Shown piece after piece: positions 10,113 to 24,005 of a DNA stretch of 64,000 nucleotides; within the stretch, counting starts at the first letter, position 1, and each line of letters starts with the position of its first letter. Location: contig CM067445.1 in assembly GCA_034508935.3 (NCBI GenBank), positions 5,462,791 to 5,526,790 of the forward strand. The letters are read 5' to 3'. The notes below the pieces were generated by a model. It did no database searches. It worked only from the letters and a program-made list of their open reading frames with translations, and was not told the origin of the DNA. The translations under genes were made by a program, and so were the position numbers. The stretch comes from Berghia stephanieae (lineage: Eukaryota; Mollusca; Gastropoda; Nudibranchia; Aeolidiidae).

Positions 10113-10950
10113 GCAGCTATGTGGTCTAGTATGACACTCTTTTGGATTGGGAAGCCTCCGGTTCGAGCATCGCTCAGTGCAAAGTTCAGCCTTGGAGAAG
10201 GCTCTTTACTCACATTCTCTCACCGACTCGGTGTAAAAATAAGTACCTGGCCGTTACCAGAGTTGTCTCTGTCTGAAAAAATTGTAATATCACCCAACAG
10301 GCGACATGTCCCGTCCTACATGTTAAATGTTGCTCTTGGCCAGGGACCCCTTGTTTGTTTGTTTGTTTTGTTTTTAAGGGTTTTACAGCGCTTGCAACAC
10401 ATTTTAGGTTATATCAGCGCCAGTAAAAAGGAAGAAAATGGGATAGTAAAAAGTTATAGAATTAACATTAAAGCACCCAAGAAAAAGTAAGACAAAGGGG
10501 AACTGAGAACAAATAGGGATCAGATGTAGATTCCAAGAGCATACCACCAATGTACTTAGTTTGAAATCACCTAGAAGTCTCATCCAGACACAAGCACACA
10601 ATCCAACAAAGAGGAATACACTCAAATGCTTACATTATACATTCAAAATAAAAATAATAATACATAACAGAGAGATGAATTTTACAAGAAAAAAATATCA
10701 TCTCCCAAACAATAACTATGCATTTGACTGTTCCCTCCCAGCTAGGACTCCGGCCAGAGCCAGGACAAAACCAAGTAATCTCATTCCAAGACAAAGACAG
10801 AAAGCATGTTGGAAACAGATATAAGGGGATAGAAGACACAGTATGTACCTCCCTGCCCGCTATGGGAGGTCAGGATCCCCACCCAGGGACCCCTTGTAAA
10901 GCGCTATGAACACGTTTAGAGGATATTGTGCATATAAAGCCAATTTTTTT
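10113..10950 (+). mobile_element. S1 SINE split by an R1 insertion
   Basis: SINE head and body at 10113-10354, tail at 10883-10950. An R1 copy (10355-10882) lies between them with a 15-bp duplication of SINE sequence (CCAGGGACCCCTTGT) on both sides. Confidence 0.88.
10355..10882 (-). mobile_element. R1 retroposon with 15-bp target duplication
   Basis: Complete copy, 528 bp, with its A-rich tail at the left, inserted into an S1 SINE. Target repeats are at 10340-10354 and 10883-10897. Confidence 0.92.
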
Positions 10951-11056
10951 TTTAAATTAAAAAAAAAGGTATTTTAAATATTCTAAGAAGGCTCATTGAA
11001 TTTGTTGTAGACACATTTTCATGTATTTATTTTATTATAAATCTTTTTTCAAACAG

Positions 11057-11212
11057 GAACATGTTTTGTTATGTAGATGCGGAAATGCACAATATAAACT
11101 TCGTGTAAATGACAGACCACAGATTTCAGGTCGAAGATGTGGAAACGACGAACGATACATCACGGAATGGCTAACGATGAATTTGGATAATGAACACTGC
11201 ACACCCACACAA
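11057..11212 (+). CDS. candidate internal exon of an unknown gene
   Basis: An open 156-bp segment (52 codons) is preceded by a pyrimidine-rich tract ending CAAACAG (acceptor) and followed by GTATAT (possible donor), so it would be a phase 0-0 exon. The encoded peptide holds four cysteines (CRCGN, RRCGN and EHCTP contexts) and the stretch RYITEWLTMNLDNEHC. It is compositionally unlike the surrounding repeats. I do not recognise the family and no partner exon was found nearby. It could also be a chance frame. Confidence 0.35.
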
Positions 11213-11238
11213 GTATATATTTATCATTTTGTATTAGA

Positions 11239-11392
11239 AATAATAATAGTAGTATAGTAATAATAATAAAATAATAATAAAATAATAATAATAATATTAA
11301 CTAATAATAATAATAGAAAACAGATATAAGGGATAGAAGACACAGTAATGTACCCCCTGCCCGCTATGGGAGGTCGGATCCCACCCAGGATA
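11239..11392 (-). repeat. (AAT)n tract followed by a short R1 head fragment
   Basis: AAT-type repeats at 11239-11317, then about 75 bp matching the 5' end of R1 in inverted orientation (11318-11392). Confidence 0.7.
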
Positions 11393-11623
11393 CTCCTATG
11401 CACAACACTGCCATGACCCAAAACAGCAGTGTGTTTGGACTATTATATAATATAATCTAGATTAAGAGATTTCTCTGTTCCTTCTTGTAATTCGCTAGTA
11501 ACAAAGTCATAATCGTGGGACATGCGAGGGTCATTTCTATACCAATAAAAACCCAACTTTTATTCTTAAAAATTTGTTCTCCAGTGTGACAATAGAGACA
11601 TTCCCGATTTTTATCAGGACAGT

Positions 11624-12115
11624 TTTTGTTTGTATTTAAGGGTTTTGCAGCACTTGCGACACGTTTAGGTCATTTCAGCGCCAGTAAAAAGAAAGAAGAT
11701 GGGACAGTAAAAAGTCATAGACTAACAATTAAAAGCACACAAGAAAATTAAGACAAAGGAAATGGCACAAATGGGGAACAGATGCAGATTCCAAGAGCAC
11801 ACTATCATTGTGCATGGTTTGAGATCACCTAAAAGTCTCATCCTGACACAAACACAATGAAGAAAAACACTCAAATGTTTTACAAATCATATTTTCGAAA
11901 AAAAAAAAAAAAAAGAAAAAATAGTTCAATACTATACATATTATCATCTCCCAAAACTATAACCATACATTCAACTGTTTCCTCCCCAACCAAGGACTCC
12001 GGCCACGATCAGGCAAAACTTTGAATTCTTCCAAAGACAAAAAAAAAAGAATTAAAAAAAAATACAAGGGGGGGAGAAAACACAGCAAGTCCCCCCTGCC
12101 CCCAATACAAAGTTC
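11624..12115 (-). mobile_element. R1 retroposon, inverted, running into the corrupted zone
   Basis: The tail and middle are clean. From about 12010 the head part shows homopolymer stretching, which marks the left edge of the damaged sequence. Confidence 0.75.
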
Positions 12116-15100
12116 CCAGCTATTTAATTGACAAAAAAAAATTTTTTATAGAGGGTAAGTCAAAAAATCAAACCCTGACAAAACTAAAATTTTTTTGTTT
12201 TTTTTTTAAGGTTTTTTTCGGCGTTTTTCAAAAATTTTAAGGGGAAAACACGCCGTAAAAAGGAAAAAAAGGGGTAAAAAAGTTCAAATTTCAATTAAAG
12301 CCCAAAAAAAAGTAAACATAGGGGAACTGGGGAAAAAATAGGGGTCAATGAAATTTCCCAAAACACCCCCAAAGCACTTATTTTGGAAACCCTTTTTTTC
12401 CACCAACCAACCAAAAAACCAAAAAAGGAATAACTAAATGCTTGCATTAACTTAAAAATAAAGATAACGAAGTATTTAAAAGGAATAAAATACATCTCCC
12501 AAAAAAAAAAACATATTTATTTTTCCCTCCCCGTCAAGGATCCCCCGGGGGGCGGGACAAAACGACAATCTACACCAAACAAAACAGAAAACAATTGGGA
12601 AAAAAATATAGGGGGAAAAAAAAAGGGGAATACCTCCCCGCCCATGTGGAGGTGGAAACCCCACCCAAAATAAAATGCCCTTCCCAAAGAAAAAATGTCT
12701 TTTAAATAAAAATTTTTCCTAAAAAAATTTTTTTTCCCCAAAAGGTATTTTAAAAAATTTTGGGGGCCTGTTTAAAAAAGCTCAAAAAAATTTTAATGTC
12801 AAAAAAAAATTAAAAAATTTTCCAAATGACAAATTATCCATTCCCCGGGTGTTTCCTTTCACCCTTTTTTTGGGGCAAAAAAGGGGGGAAACCCCCAAAA
12901 ACCCCAAAAATTATTTTTTTTTCATTTTTTAAAAATTAAAAGTTTACAAAAAATTTTAAAACTTTTTTAAAATTTTTTTCCCCCTTTTATAGTAAAATTA
13001 CGGGGGGATAAAATCCCTTTTTCCCCCTAAAAAAGGGGGTAAAAAAAAAACACCTCATTATCTTTTTTTTTAAAATTAAAAATTAAAGGGTTTTTTTCCC
13101 CAATTTTTCCCCAACATTGTTATTTTTTCTCTTTATAGTAAAAATACGGGGGGATAAACAAAAGAGCCCCCCTTTTTTAAAAACCCCCAAAATTTTTAAA
13201 AATTGATAGAAAACAAACAATTAATTTCCCCAAAAAGTAATCTAACCCCAGCGCAGTCACCTTTAAAAAAAAAACCCAAAACGAAAGAGGGGAAAAGGGA
13301 GGGGCCCTTTCAATAAGAAAAAAGGGGGACAAGGGGGGCGTTTGGGTTTAAAAACCCCTTTTCAACAAACAATAAAAAAATTTTTAAATGGGGAAAAACC
13401 CAAATAAAAAAAAAAAAAATTTCCATGTTATTTTTTTTCAAGATCACGGGCTTCAGGGGGGGGGGCCCCCCTACCTTTTAAAAACCCCCTTAAAAAACCG
13501 GGGGACCACCACCGCCTTTTTTCCCTTTGTCATGACTTTGTAAAAATACTGTAAAAAACCCCCTGCAAATACAAGGAAAATAGTTTTTGGGGGGAAAAAA
13601 AAAGGGGAAATTTTTAAAAAATTTTTCTTTTTGGGGTACTTTTTTGGGGGAAAAAAAATTTAAATTTTTTCCAAAATTTTTTGGCATCTAAATTTAAAAA
13701 TAGCAGGAAAAAACCCCAAAAAATTTTTTTTTTATTTAATTCTTTTACATTTCAAAAATAAAAAATGGGTTTTGGGAGGGGGGGAACGGGGACCAAAACA
13801 AAAAAAAAAAAAATTTTTCCCAAAAAAAATTTTTTCAAGGGGGTTTTTTTCATAGAAAAAAAAAAATGGGATTGGGGGGGGGAACTGTGACACAAACACA
13901 AAAAAAACTATGTTTTCCCCCAAAAATTTATATCAAGGGGGGTTTAAAAAACATTTTTTCCTAAAAAAATTTTTTTTTGGGTCAAAAAAACATTGACAAT
14001 AAAAAAAAAAAAAAAAAACCCAAATGAAGGGACTATTTTTTTAAAACAGTTTTTTCCTGCCTTTTTTTTTTAAAAAAAACCCACAAAAGGTTTTTTTTTT
14101 TTTTTAAATAAAAACCTAAAACAATAATGAAAAATTTGAGCTTTCAAAAAAAATTTGGAAAAACAGATACTTTTAAAAATTAAGTAAAAACCCCAAACCC
14201 CCCCAAAACCCCTCTTTTTCCCAAAAAAGGGGGAAAAATCAAAAACCCAAAAAAGGGGGAAAATTTGGAAAAAAAAAAAAATAGACTTTTCTTAACAAGG
14301 GAAAATAATTCTGAATCAAAAAAATGACCCCCCAAAAACTTTCCACAAAAAGATGGGTTTTTGGCACAGCGGGAAAAACCCCCCCAGCACTTTGTTTTTG
14401 GGTAAAAAAAGGAAAAAAGGGGGGAAAAGAGTGAAAAAAAATTTTTTCCAAAATTTAAAAGCCCCCCCCCCCCCTTTTTGGGCGATTTTTAAAAAAAAAA
14501 AATTTAAAAATCGGGGCCCCCCCCCCCCCCCTTTCCCCATTTTTCCTTTTTTTTTTTAAACCTTTATCTTTTTCATTTTTAAAAAAAGGGAAATTTTTAA
14601 GAGTTTTTTGTTTTTTTTTGATTTTTTGGGGGTTTTTAACGGGGGTTTTGCAACACTTTTAAATTTAAAATTTTCACCCGCCGGGAAAAAAGGGAAAAAA
14701 ATAGATAGTAAAAATTCAAATTAAAAAATTTAAAAAAAGCACCCAAAAAAAAAATAAGAAAAAGGGGGGAACAAAACAAATAGGGATCAAAGAATTTCCA
14801 AGCATACCACCAATGTACTTATTTTAAAAACCCCCTTTTAAAGTTTTTTTTCCGGACACAAGCAAAAACCCCCCAAAAAAAGGGGAAATCCCAAAAAAAA
14901 TGTTTAAAATTTTTTTTAAAAATTAAAAATAACAAATATAATAAAACAAAACAGAAAAAATTTTTTTTAAAAAAAAAAAAAACCCCCTCCCAAAAAAAAA
15001 ACCCTTTGGTTTTTAAACTTTTTCCCCCTCCCCAAAGGACCCGGGGACCAGGGCAGGACAAAACCAAACAATCCCAAACAAAAGGAAAAACCCCCAAAAG

Positions 15101-17589
15101 CAAATTGGAAAACCCAAAAAGGGGTTTAGAAAACATGAAAAGAACCTCCCTCCCATTTGGGGAGGTGGGGGAAAAATATTATTTTTAATAAAACGGTCAT
15201 CATCTTCTTGATTTTTGTTTTTCTAAACGGGCCCCACGATAACAAGTGCTTTTTTAACCCTTTTTTTTTTTGCCCCAAATTATTTTAAAGGAAGCAAAAA
15301 GGGGCAAAAATCTTACTTTTTCTTTTTTTCTCGACCATTCCCAAACAAAAAAACAAACAAAAACCAAAACCCTTTTTTTTGTCTTTGTTTCCAACAAAAA
15401 ATTGAAAAAGGGAAAAAGCCCTTTAATTTTCAAAAACCCGTGGGGGGTCGGGGGTTTTGCGTACTTTGAAGCTACAAAAAGTAGCAATACAATAAAATTT
15501 TTCCAAAAAGGGATAATTAAATTTTTGAAAACGTCCCCCAAGTCCTCAGACAGCAAAAATGAATGATTAAACTATCCAACTTTTAAAATTAAGGCAAAAT
15601 TAAACAGCCCGCCCCTTCAAAAAAGAGGCGCCTGTTTCAACCCACTCCCATGAGTTTCCCAAAATTAGTCTTGGCCTTAACAAATAAATTTTTAAACCAA
15701 TAAAAAGATAAAATTTGTGCCCAAAACCCCCTTTCACACTGGCTGGGGAACAAACATATTTTGGTTTGGGTTTATAAACAGTAACGTAAAAATAAAATTT
15801 AAAACCTCTCTCTGATCATTTTTTATTGTTTTTAAAAACCCCAAAAGGGTTACTATTTTACCAAAAACAAATTTTCTCGATCAGATTAAAAGGTTTAAAT
15901 TTAAACATATTTTTTATGTTTTAAATTTCTTTTTAAAATCAAGCTTTTAAACAGTGGGTATTTATTTAAAACCCAAAAACCCAAACGATAGTTGAAATTG
16001 ATGTGTCACCAATCACTGCCATTTTTTTAAAATTTAAATCCAGAGGCGGGTTATCTACCTGTCTATTGTCAAAAATTTTTGGGGTCCCTCAAAAAAAAAT
16101 TTTATCTCTAAGTTGTTTTTCTGAGTTGAAAGAAGTCCGCAAAACAACAAATGTAAATTTAAATTTGCCCTGAAACCCCGCTCACATTTTGGTTTTTCAA
16201 AAGTGAAAAACAGCCGTGCAATATCATGGAGTGGGGAAGTTAAAATAAAAAAAAAAAAATTTTTGAACTTGAAAAAATTTTACAAAACGGTTCAAAACAC
16301 CAAAATCTACATACCCCAAATGAGTTTTTAATCTATGTTTTCAAATTATATATCATACTTTTTTAAAAATGTGTATAGAAACCCAATTTTTTTTTAAATT
16401 ATGAGCGTATATTGCAATTTTCCCTGCATGTCCTAAAGAAGCTTTACAAGATTTTTCCCAACGAAGAATAACACCTATGAATGCCCTAAAAACCCCTTTT
16501 TTTTAAAATTTCTCGACAGAGCAGCACTTTGGCCGGGTATTCATTTTACACTTTGAGTACATGAGATAATGCGAGTAAAAAGTTTTTTTCCAAAGGGGAC
16601 TCAATTTCAAAAATCAGCCACATACAAATTTTATAACTTCTTTTTTCAGATGGGTTTCCTTGCCCCTTTCCAGGTTTCTAGAATCACCAAAAAATCGTTA
16701 CAACGGGCCCTTTTTTTAAAAAAATAGAAAAAAAAGGGCGGGGAAAAACAGGGTTTTCAAAAAAAAAAAAGCTCGTCTTGCCGTGCTTTTTTTTTTTTTT
16801 TCCCAAAAGGGCCGTTTAAACTTCAAATCACCATTGAAATTTTTGCTTGATCAAGCTAGGGATTCAGGTAATCACAAGCCCCAAAAAAAGAAAAAAAAAT
16901 TTCATTGATGTGAAAATAACCTTTAAAATTTTTAAATTTAGAAGTTCCAACTAAATTTTCCCCTAAGACAAACGATCTCCACATTTGACTTTCCCTTTTC
17001 CAACTCATATTCATCATTAGTTGTCTTATTCACCCTTTTATGTTGAAAAAGGGAAAAAACCCAAAAAACCCAACATTATTTGCCCTTTGTAAATAAAATT
17101 TGAAGCCCTACCTACACCCCGAGCAGTTTCCTCTCAACGCTGCAGAACTTGAAAAAAAAAAAATTTGAGGAAACTGTATTTTCCTGGGAAATTGGGGTAA
17201 AACCTGCGAAAATTTCAATGCATTTAGGAAACAGTACGAGTTTTATTCTATTTTTTCAATGTTTTTTTTTAATTCAAAGTGGGAAAAAAAAAGAAACAAC
17301 AGATCAGCCCCAAATTCATGTAGGATTATGACAAAATATTATAGTATAAAAAGTGACATGAAGAATCGGGGAGAAGAATCCAGTAAACCTTTTTAAACCG
17401 GGAAACTAAAAGGGGAACCCTTTTCTGAAGAGGTGGGACACAGACTCCCTTATGCGTACGTCGTATCGCCTCAGCCAGGATAGGGAAAGTTATCTTGGAA
17501 AAGGAAAGGGGGAAAAAAAAAAAAGAAAAAATATTTCAACGAGATGGTGTTGATAGAACAACAGCTAAAATGAAGTGGAAAATTTTTTT

Positions 17590-18110
17590 GTTTTTTTAAA
17601 GGGGTTTTTAAAAGGGCTTGCAAAATTTTTTGGGTCATATCAGCGCCAGAAAAAGGAAAAAAAGGGGATTTTTTTGTTTGTTTTTTTTAAAAAGGGTTTT
17701 TTAAAGGGCATTTACAACAATTTAGTTTTTTCGGCGCCAGAAAAAAGGAAGAAAATGGGATAGAAAAATTTTTAAAAATTAAAATAAAAACCCCCCAAGA
17801 AAAGGTAAGGAAAAGGAATGGTACAAAAAAGGGAAATTTGGATAGTTTCCCAAAGGGAAAATACCAAAAATGTACTTAGTTTGAAAACCCACCTAAAAGT
17901 CCATCCAAACAAGCACAGGTCTCTGCTAAGGGGAATACACTAAAAATGTTTCTTTAAATACTTTCCCAAAAACAACAAATAAAAAATTACATAAAAAAAG
18001 AGATGTTTTACAAGGAAAAAAAACCATCTCCCAAAACAAAAACCCACTTTTTGACGTTTCCCCCCCTCGGCCGGGGCCGGGAAAAAAAACCAAGTAATCC
18101 TTTCCCAAAG
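17590..18110 (-). mobile_element. R1 copy, damaged by sequence errors
   Basis: Recognised by TCATATCAGCGCCAG near the left end, CACCTAAAAGT and CATCTCCCAAAAC in order. The next R1 copy follows within a few bases. Confidence 0.7.
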
Positions 18111-18114
18111 TTTT

Positions 18115-18665
18115 TTTTTTTTTTAAAAGGGTTTTTAACAGTGCTTGAAACCCAATTTTAAGGTCAAACAGGCGCCTTTAAAAAAAGGAAAAAATGGGAT
18201 GTTTGAAATTTTAAATAAACTAAAATTAAAGTACCCAAGAAAAAAGTAAGACAAAGGGGGAACGGGGAAAAAAATAGGAACAGATGTAGTTTCCAAAAGC
18301 AATAAAAAAGAACTGATTTTAGATCACCTACAAGTTTTAAACCATCAAAGCACAGGCCCCCCCCAAAGAGGAATACACTAAAAATTTTTCCCAAAATCAT
18401 ATAAAAAAGCAAACAAAACTAAACATTACTTTCCAAAGAGTTTATTTACAAGGAAAAAAAATCATCTCCAAAAAAAAAACCCTACCTTTTGACTTTTTCC
18501 CCAAATTCCCCAAAGGGGGACCCCGGTCAGGCCAGGACAAAACCAAGAAATCTCTTTCCCAAAACCCAAAAGACAAAAGCTATTTGGGAAAACAGATATA
18601 GGGGCATAGAAGAGACAGAAAGCCCCTCCCTGCCCATTAGGGAGGGGGAACCCCCCACCCAGTAA
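18115..18665 (-). mobile_element. R1 copy, damaged by sequence errors
   Basis: Same orientation and directly next to the previous copy. It ends with the R1 head near CTGCCCATTAGGGAGG. Confidence 0.7.
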
Positions 18666-19229
18666 CCGGTAAAAAAATCCCAAGAAAAAAAAATCTCCCC
18701 AAACACACATTTTTCCCAATTAACCCGTTACCCCAAATTTAAACAGTTTTGACTGTTTTAAGTAAAAAAAAACACCCCTCACAAATATTTATCCATGCCC
18801 ACAAACAAAATTTTTATTGAAAAAAAGATTGTGTAATTATGGCCCCAAAAAAACAAAAAAATTTTTTTAAAAAATATTATCAAAAAAAAATAATTAACTT
18901 TATGAAACTGAAAAAACTTTAGATAAAAAAAAATAAATAAATTTGCAATTGGTAGGATGGGGTGAAAATAATAAAAACAACAAAAACCCAACAACAACAA
19001 AAACAAAAAACCAACAAAAAAACAACAACAAACAACAAAAAACCCAACCCAACAAACAACACAACAACAACAAAAAAACAAAAACAACAATAAAATAATA
19101 ATAAAAAATAATAAAAATAATAATAATAATGAAAAATAATATTAATAAAAAATAACAAAATAAAAATAAAAACAAAATTGATGGAAGTAATTGGATCCAC
19201 AAAAAATACCAAAAAAAAATATAAAGGGC

Positions 19230-19805
19230 AACCCTCTGTTTGTTTGTTTTTGTTTTTTAAAGGGTTTTACGTGCTTGAAAACACATTTAGGTTATATCAG
19301 CCCCAAAAAAAAAAGGGAAAAAAAAAAGGGGATAGAAAAAAAATATCAAAAATTTTAAAATTAAACCACCCAAAAAAAAAAGAAAAGACATGGGGGAACC
19401 GGGGAAACCCCAAATGGGGATCAAAATGAAAAATTCCCAAAGAGCCCACCACCAAGGACTTGTTTGAGATCACCTAAAAGTCCACCCCAACACAAAAACG
19501 GGCCCAACTAAAGGAAACACTCAAAATTTTTAACCAATCATTAATAAAATTTTTTGTAAACTAAAAAAATACAAGGGCAAAACAGAGAGATTTTTTACCA
19601 AAAAAAAAAAAAATCATCTCCCCAAAACTAATACATTCGACTTTTTCCCTCTCCAGCCAAGGACCCCCCGGCAAGGATCAGGACAAAACTAAGTAATCCC
19701 CATTCCACGAAAAAAAGCCCAGGAAACAATTGGAAAACGGGAAAGGGGGATAGAAGACATAGCATGAAACCTTTCCGGCCCACTATGGGGGGGCCGGGAA
19801 ATTCC
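19230..19805 (-). mobile_element. R1 copy, damaged by sequence errors
   Basis: GTGCTTGAAAACACATTTAG at the tail end, then GAGATCACCTAAAAGT and TAGAAGACATAGCATG in the expected order. Confidence 0.7.
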
Positions 19806-20039
19806 CACCAGGGCAAGCCTGCCCCATGTCCAGAAACTTTTGAGTTTTTAAAAACCCAAATTTCAAACGAACTTTTCCAAGCGTGTTGGTTCATTCACGG
19901 GAGGGTAGCAAAAAAATTACAATTACTATTTGGATAACTGAATGGATACAAATTTGATGTTTCACCCTTTTAAAAAACCCTGCTTTTTTAAAAATTTTAA
20001 ATTTTTTGACCAATAAAAAACATGGGTTTAAAGACACTC

Positions 20040-20650
20040 AAAAGTCCCTCAGAAAACATAGCCAATTTTTCCCACTACAAGTATAAATTATGCCCTTTTT
20101 CCTCACACAATCAGGTTATTTTCCCTTTTCACTTACAATCCGGTTTTGTCTTTTCCCACAACAATCAGGGTTTTATGTCCCTTTTTCACTACAATCAGGG
20201 TTTAAAACCCCTTCCCCAAAAAAACAAGTCATTGTTATTTCCCTTCCCACTACAATTAAAGGGTCATGTCCCTTTTCACACAAGCCCTGCTTATGCCCCC
20301 TTCCCACAAACCAATTTAGGGTTATGCCCCTTCGCACTAAAAGTCATAGTTTGTCCCTTCCCACTACACAAACAAGTCATGGTTATGTCCCTTCTCACTA
20401 CATGTCAGGTTTAAACCCCTTCTCACTAAAACAAGGTTTTTCCCCTTTTCCCCACTCCCAGTCAGGGGTTTATGTCCCTTTTCACTACAAGCCCAGGTTA
20501 TTTTTTCCCCTTTCCCCAAATAACAATTCATGATTATGCCCCTTTTTCACTAAAAAAACATGTTATGTCCCTTCCCATTACAAGCCCGGGTTTTTTCCCT
20601 TCCCACTAAAAGTCATGTTAGGGTCCCTTCCCACTAAAAATGGTTTTTTT
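20040..20650. repeat. ~28-bp minisatellite in low-quality sequence
   Basis: Around 20 units of a motif close to TCATGGTTATGTCCCTTCTC plus ACTACA. Unit differences are partly or wholly sequence error, so the true array may be more regular. Confidence 0.75.
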
Positions 20651-21059
20651 CAATTACCCCAAGTAAAAGAAACAGATGAAAAAAAATTTTTTTTCCCTGA
20701 GTTTTTTTTACAAATAATTTAAATAATCAAATTTCCAAGAAGTTTTTTTTTGTTTTGCTGATAAAGCCCAAGAAGTGGCCCAGATCTAAAAAACGTTAGA
20801 AAAACTTTTTTGTCCCCGTCCCAAAGTTTTTGCTATCCATTCAAGTTTTTTTTTTGTTTTTTAATCGTTTGATTTTTTTTTTCTTTTACCCTGGGCACAT
20901 GAACAAAAAGAAAAGAAAAAGATTCTCCATTGTGCTCCTCCTGACTGCCTCACCAGTATCATTGAAAGTCCCCTGCCCTGGGGAAAAGGAAAAAAAAAAA
21001 AAAGTATCAATTTTTTTCAAACGAAAAAAAAATCAATAAAAATTGTATTAAATTTGTTC

Positions 21060-21375
21060 GGGTATGTGGTCAGTGGGTAATTTAAAACTCCCTTTCGATC
21101 CGGGAAAGGGCCTGGGCTTGAGCCTCGCGCCGCCATGTTGAGTCCTTTTGGGAAAAAGGGTCTTTACTCACATTCTCCCCACCGTTCCCCCGGTGTAAAA
21201 TGAAATACCTGGCCGTTAACAGCAAATGTCCTTTTTTCAGAAAAATTGTCATATCGCTCACAAGGGGGGGCATGACCCCCCCTACATGTTAAATGTTGGG
21301 GTTGGGCCCAGGGGGCCCCTTTAAAGCGCTTTGACACCCTTTAGTGGATATTGCGCTATATAAAAACCTCAATTT
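21060..21375 (+). mobile_element. S1 SINE, damaged by sequence errors
   Basis: Head with GAGCCTCGC, body with TCTTTACTCACATTCTC and CTGGCCGTTAACAGC, tail TTAGTGGATATTGCGCTATA. Compared with the clean copy at 52108-52416 the differences are mostly lengthened runs. Confidence 0.75.
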
Positions 21376-23164
21376 TAAATTTTTTTATTTTTTTTTTAGT
21401 CCAAATTTTTTATATCTTCAACCTTCCCCACGGCAGAACAAAAAAAAAAATTTCAGTTCACTCCGATAACGCAACCCCCTGGGTTTTAAACAAAAAAAAT
21501 TTTCCAAATTTAAACCCAAGTTTACTTTCCTGCCCACAATTTCAAAACTTTTTCACAAACCAGGGGAAAAATCAAAAACCCGTTGTTTTTGAACCCCTCG
21601 TTTTTAGTCTTTGTCAACCACCCAATGGGGCAAATTGAATTTAAAAAAAAAACCCTAAAAGGCAGCCTTGAATAGATTTTTTTTCAAGGGAAAAGCAGCT
21701 TTTTAGAAAAGCCGCATCTTATTTCAGATTTGGGTTTCCTTTTTAAATATTTTGTTCCCAACATTTTTTAAAGATTTAAAAGAGAATTTTGGGCCCCCAT
21801 GATGGACAATACATAAGCTCTCACCAAACCCACTGGTTTACAAGCACAGATTGGGCAAAACCAAAAAAAGGGTATCACAATCACTCTCTCCCCCCAAAAG
21901 TCATTTTCTACCTGTTGTGTAAAACTATGCCTGCCCCCCCCCCCCCCCCCGCCCCCTATCTAATACTCACTGATGACGCACAAACCATATTGCAAAGCCC
22001 TACCCTATTTTTTTTTCTAATAGAGCGGGCCCACACGGGACATTAAACCCCGCCCACTCTCGATTCTTTAACCATTTTTACATGAACCATTTTAGGGTGA
22101 AGTTTAATAATGGAATTTTGTTTAAATTTTTTTGAATTTTCCTCTTTTTGGGGGTCGAAAATTTTTTGCGGGTTTAAACCCAAAATTTTTTGCAATTAAC
22201 CAGTGACTTTTTTAAAAAATTTAAATTTCCCAAATTTTTTGGGGGAAAAATTGCCAAAATTTAAACCAAATTCGATTATCCGGAGTGACTGAAAAAGGAA
22301 AAAAGTAGTCCTTCAGAGCCATAAGGCCCATGTCTATCCCAGTTTCTATAGCTTGGGGAAAAAGACAATTAAACCCAAATTTCCCTTTCTAAACCCTTTT
22401 GGAAAAGGACCCCTACATCTACACAAGTCCAAATTGTTCCGATAGTTTTAGGACCAGTTTTTATCGTCATTACAGGGGAAATGATTTTACGACGATAACC
22501 CCCAAATTCTAGCAAATAGAAAAAATGCTGATGGTGACAAAAGGTGAAAAAAAATAAAACTTTGAACAATTTTCCATAAACCCCATTTTTAAAAACCCGG
22601 GTTACCCCCATTTAAAATGCGTAAAACCCATTTTAAAAAAAGCGCAAATCCCCCCTTTTTAACTGCGTAAAAAACCGCTTTTAAAACCCCCAAATTGTTG
22701 CATTCCGTAGATCCACTTTTTTTCCTTGTTGTGGGAGCAAATTTTTGCAAAACTGTGGCTTCCCCGCATAAATTTTTAAAAAATTTTTTTAAAGGGACAA
22801 GTAATGTTTTTTTAAAATTCCAAAAAATTAAATTAAAGAAAGAAACTTTTTTCTTGTTTCTTTAATTTTAAAAACTACAACCTGTGTGATATTTGAAAAT
22901 TTTAAAAATATTTCGTTCTTTCCCATTCCTAGTGTTTTGTAGCAATGACTATCCCCACAAAAACTTTGGGCCTCCTTTTTTGCTCACAAGTGCTCAAATT
23001 CGCGAAAAAAATAAAGGACCCAAAACCGTTCCGTACATGCTATTTAAAAAAAAAAATTACGAAGCTGTTTTTTTTCGTTTAATTTGAAATGAAAGTTGGC
23101 ACACAGAAAAGAAAGGGCATTTTAAGGGTTATGTCAAGGGGACACAACTTTGTACGATTACCAG

Positions 23165-23534
23165 AAAGGGTTTAAAAAAAGATTTTTAAAATAAAAAAAA
23201 AAAAAAAAAAAATTTTTTTGAAAAAAAAAATTATTTTTTATAAAAAAAATTTAAAAAAAAATTAAAAAAAAAAAAAAAAAAAAAAAATTTAAAATTTAAA
23301 AATTTTTGGAAAAAAAAAAAAAAAAATAAAAAAAAATTTTAAAAAAAATTTAAAAAAAAAAAAAAATTTAAAAAAAATTATAAAATAAAAAAATTTTACC
23401 CAAAAAAAAAAAAAAAATAAAAAAAAAAAAAAATAAAAAAAAAACTAAAAAAAAATTTTTAAAAAAATTTAAAAAATAAAAAAAAAAAAAAAGGGTAAAA
23501 AAAAAAAATTTTTAATTTTTTAAAATTTAAACTT

Positions 23535-23565
<31 letters not shown>

Positions 23566-23820
23566 AAAAAAAAATTAATAAAAAATTAAAAAAATAAAAA
23601 AAAAAAAAAAATAAAAATTTTAAAAAAAACAAAAAAAAAATTTAAAAAAATAAAAATTTTCCAAAAAAAAAAACAAAAAAAAAATTTAAAAAAAAAAATT
23701 TTTTTGGGTAAAAAAAGGGGAAAAAAAAAAAAAACCTTTTAAAAAAATTAAAAAAAAATTTTTAAAAAAAAAAAAAACAAAAAAAAAAAAATAATAAAAA
23801 TTAAAAAAAAATTTCTTAAT

Positions 23821-23854
<34 letters not shown>

Positions 23855-24005
23855 TCAAAAAAAAAAAAAATAAAAAAAAAATTTTAAAAAAAAAATTAAA
23901 AAATTTTTTTTCCAAAAAAAAAGTATTTTAGAAAAAAAATTAAAAAAAAAAAAAAAAAAAATAAAAAAATTAAAAAAAAAAACAAAAAAAAAAAAAAAAA
24001 ACCCT
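23165..24005. other. ~840 bp of almost pure A with short T runs
   Basis: Practically no C or G. It is the worst point of the low-quality interval and unlikely to be true genomic sequence. Confidence 0.75.
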
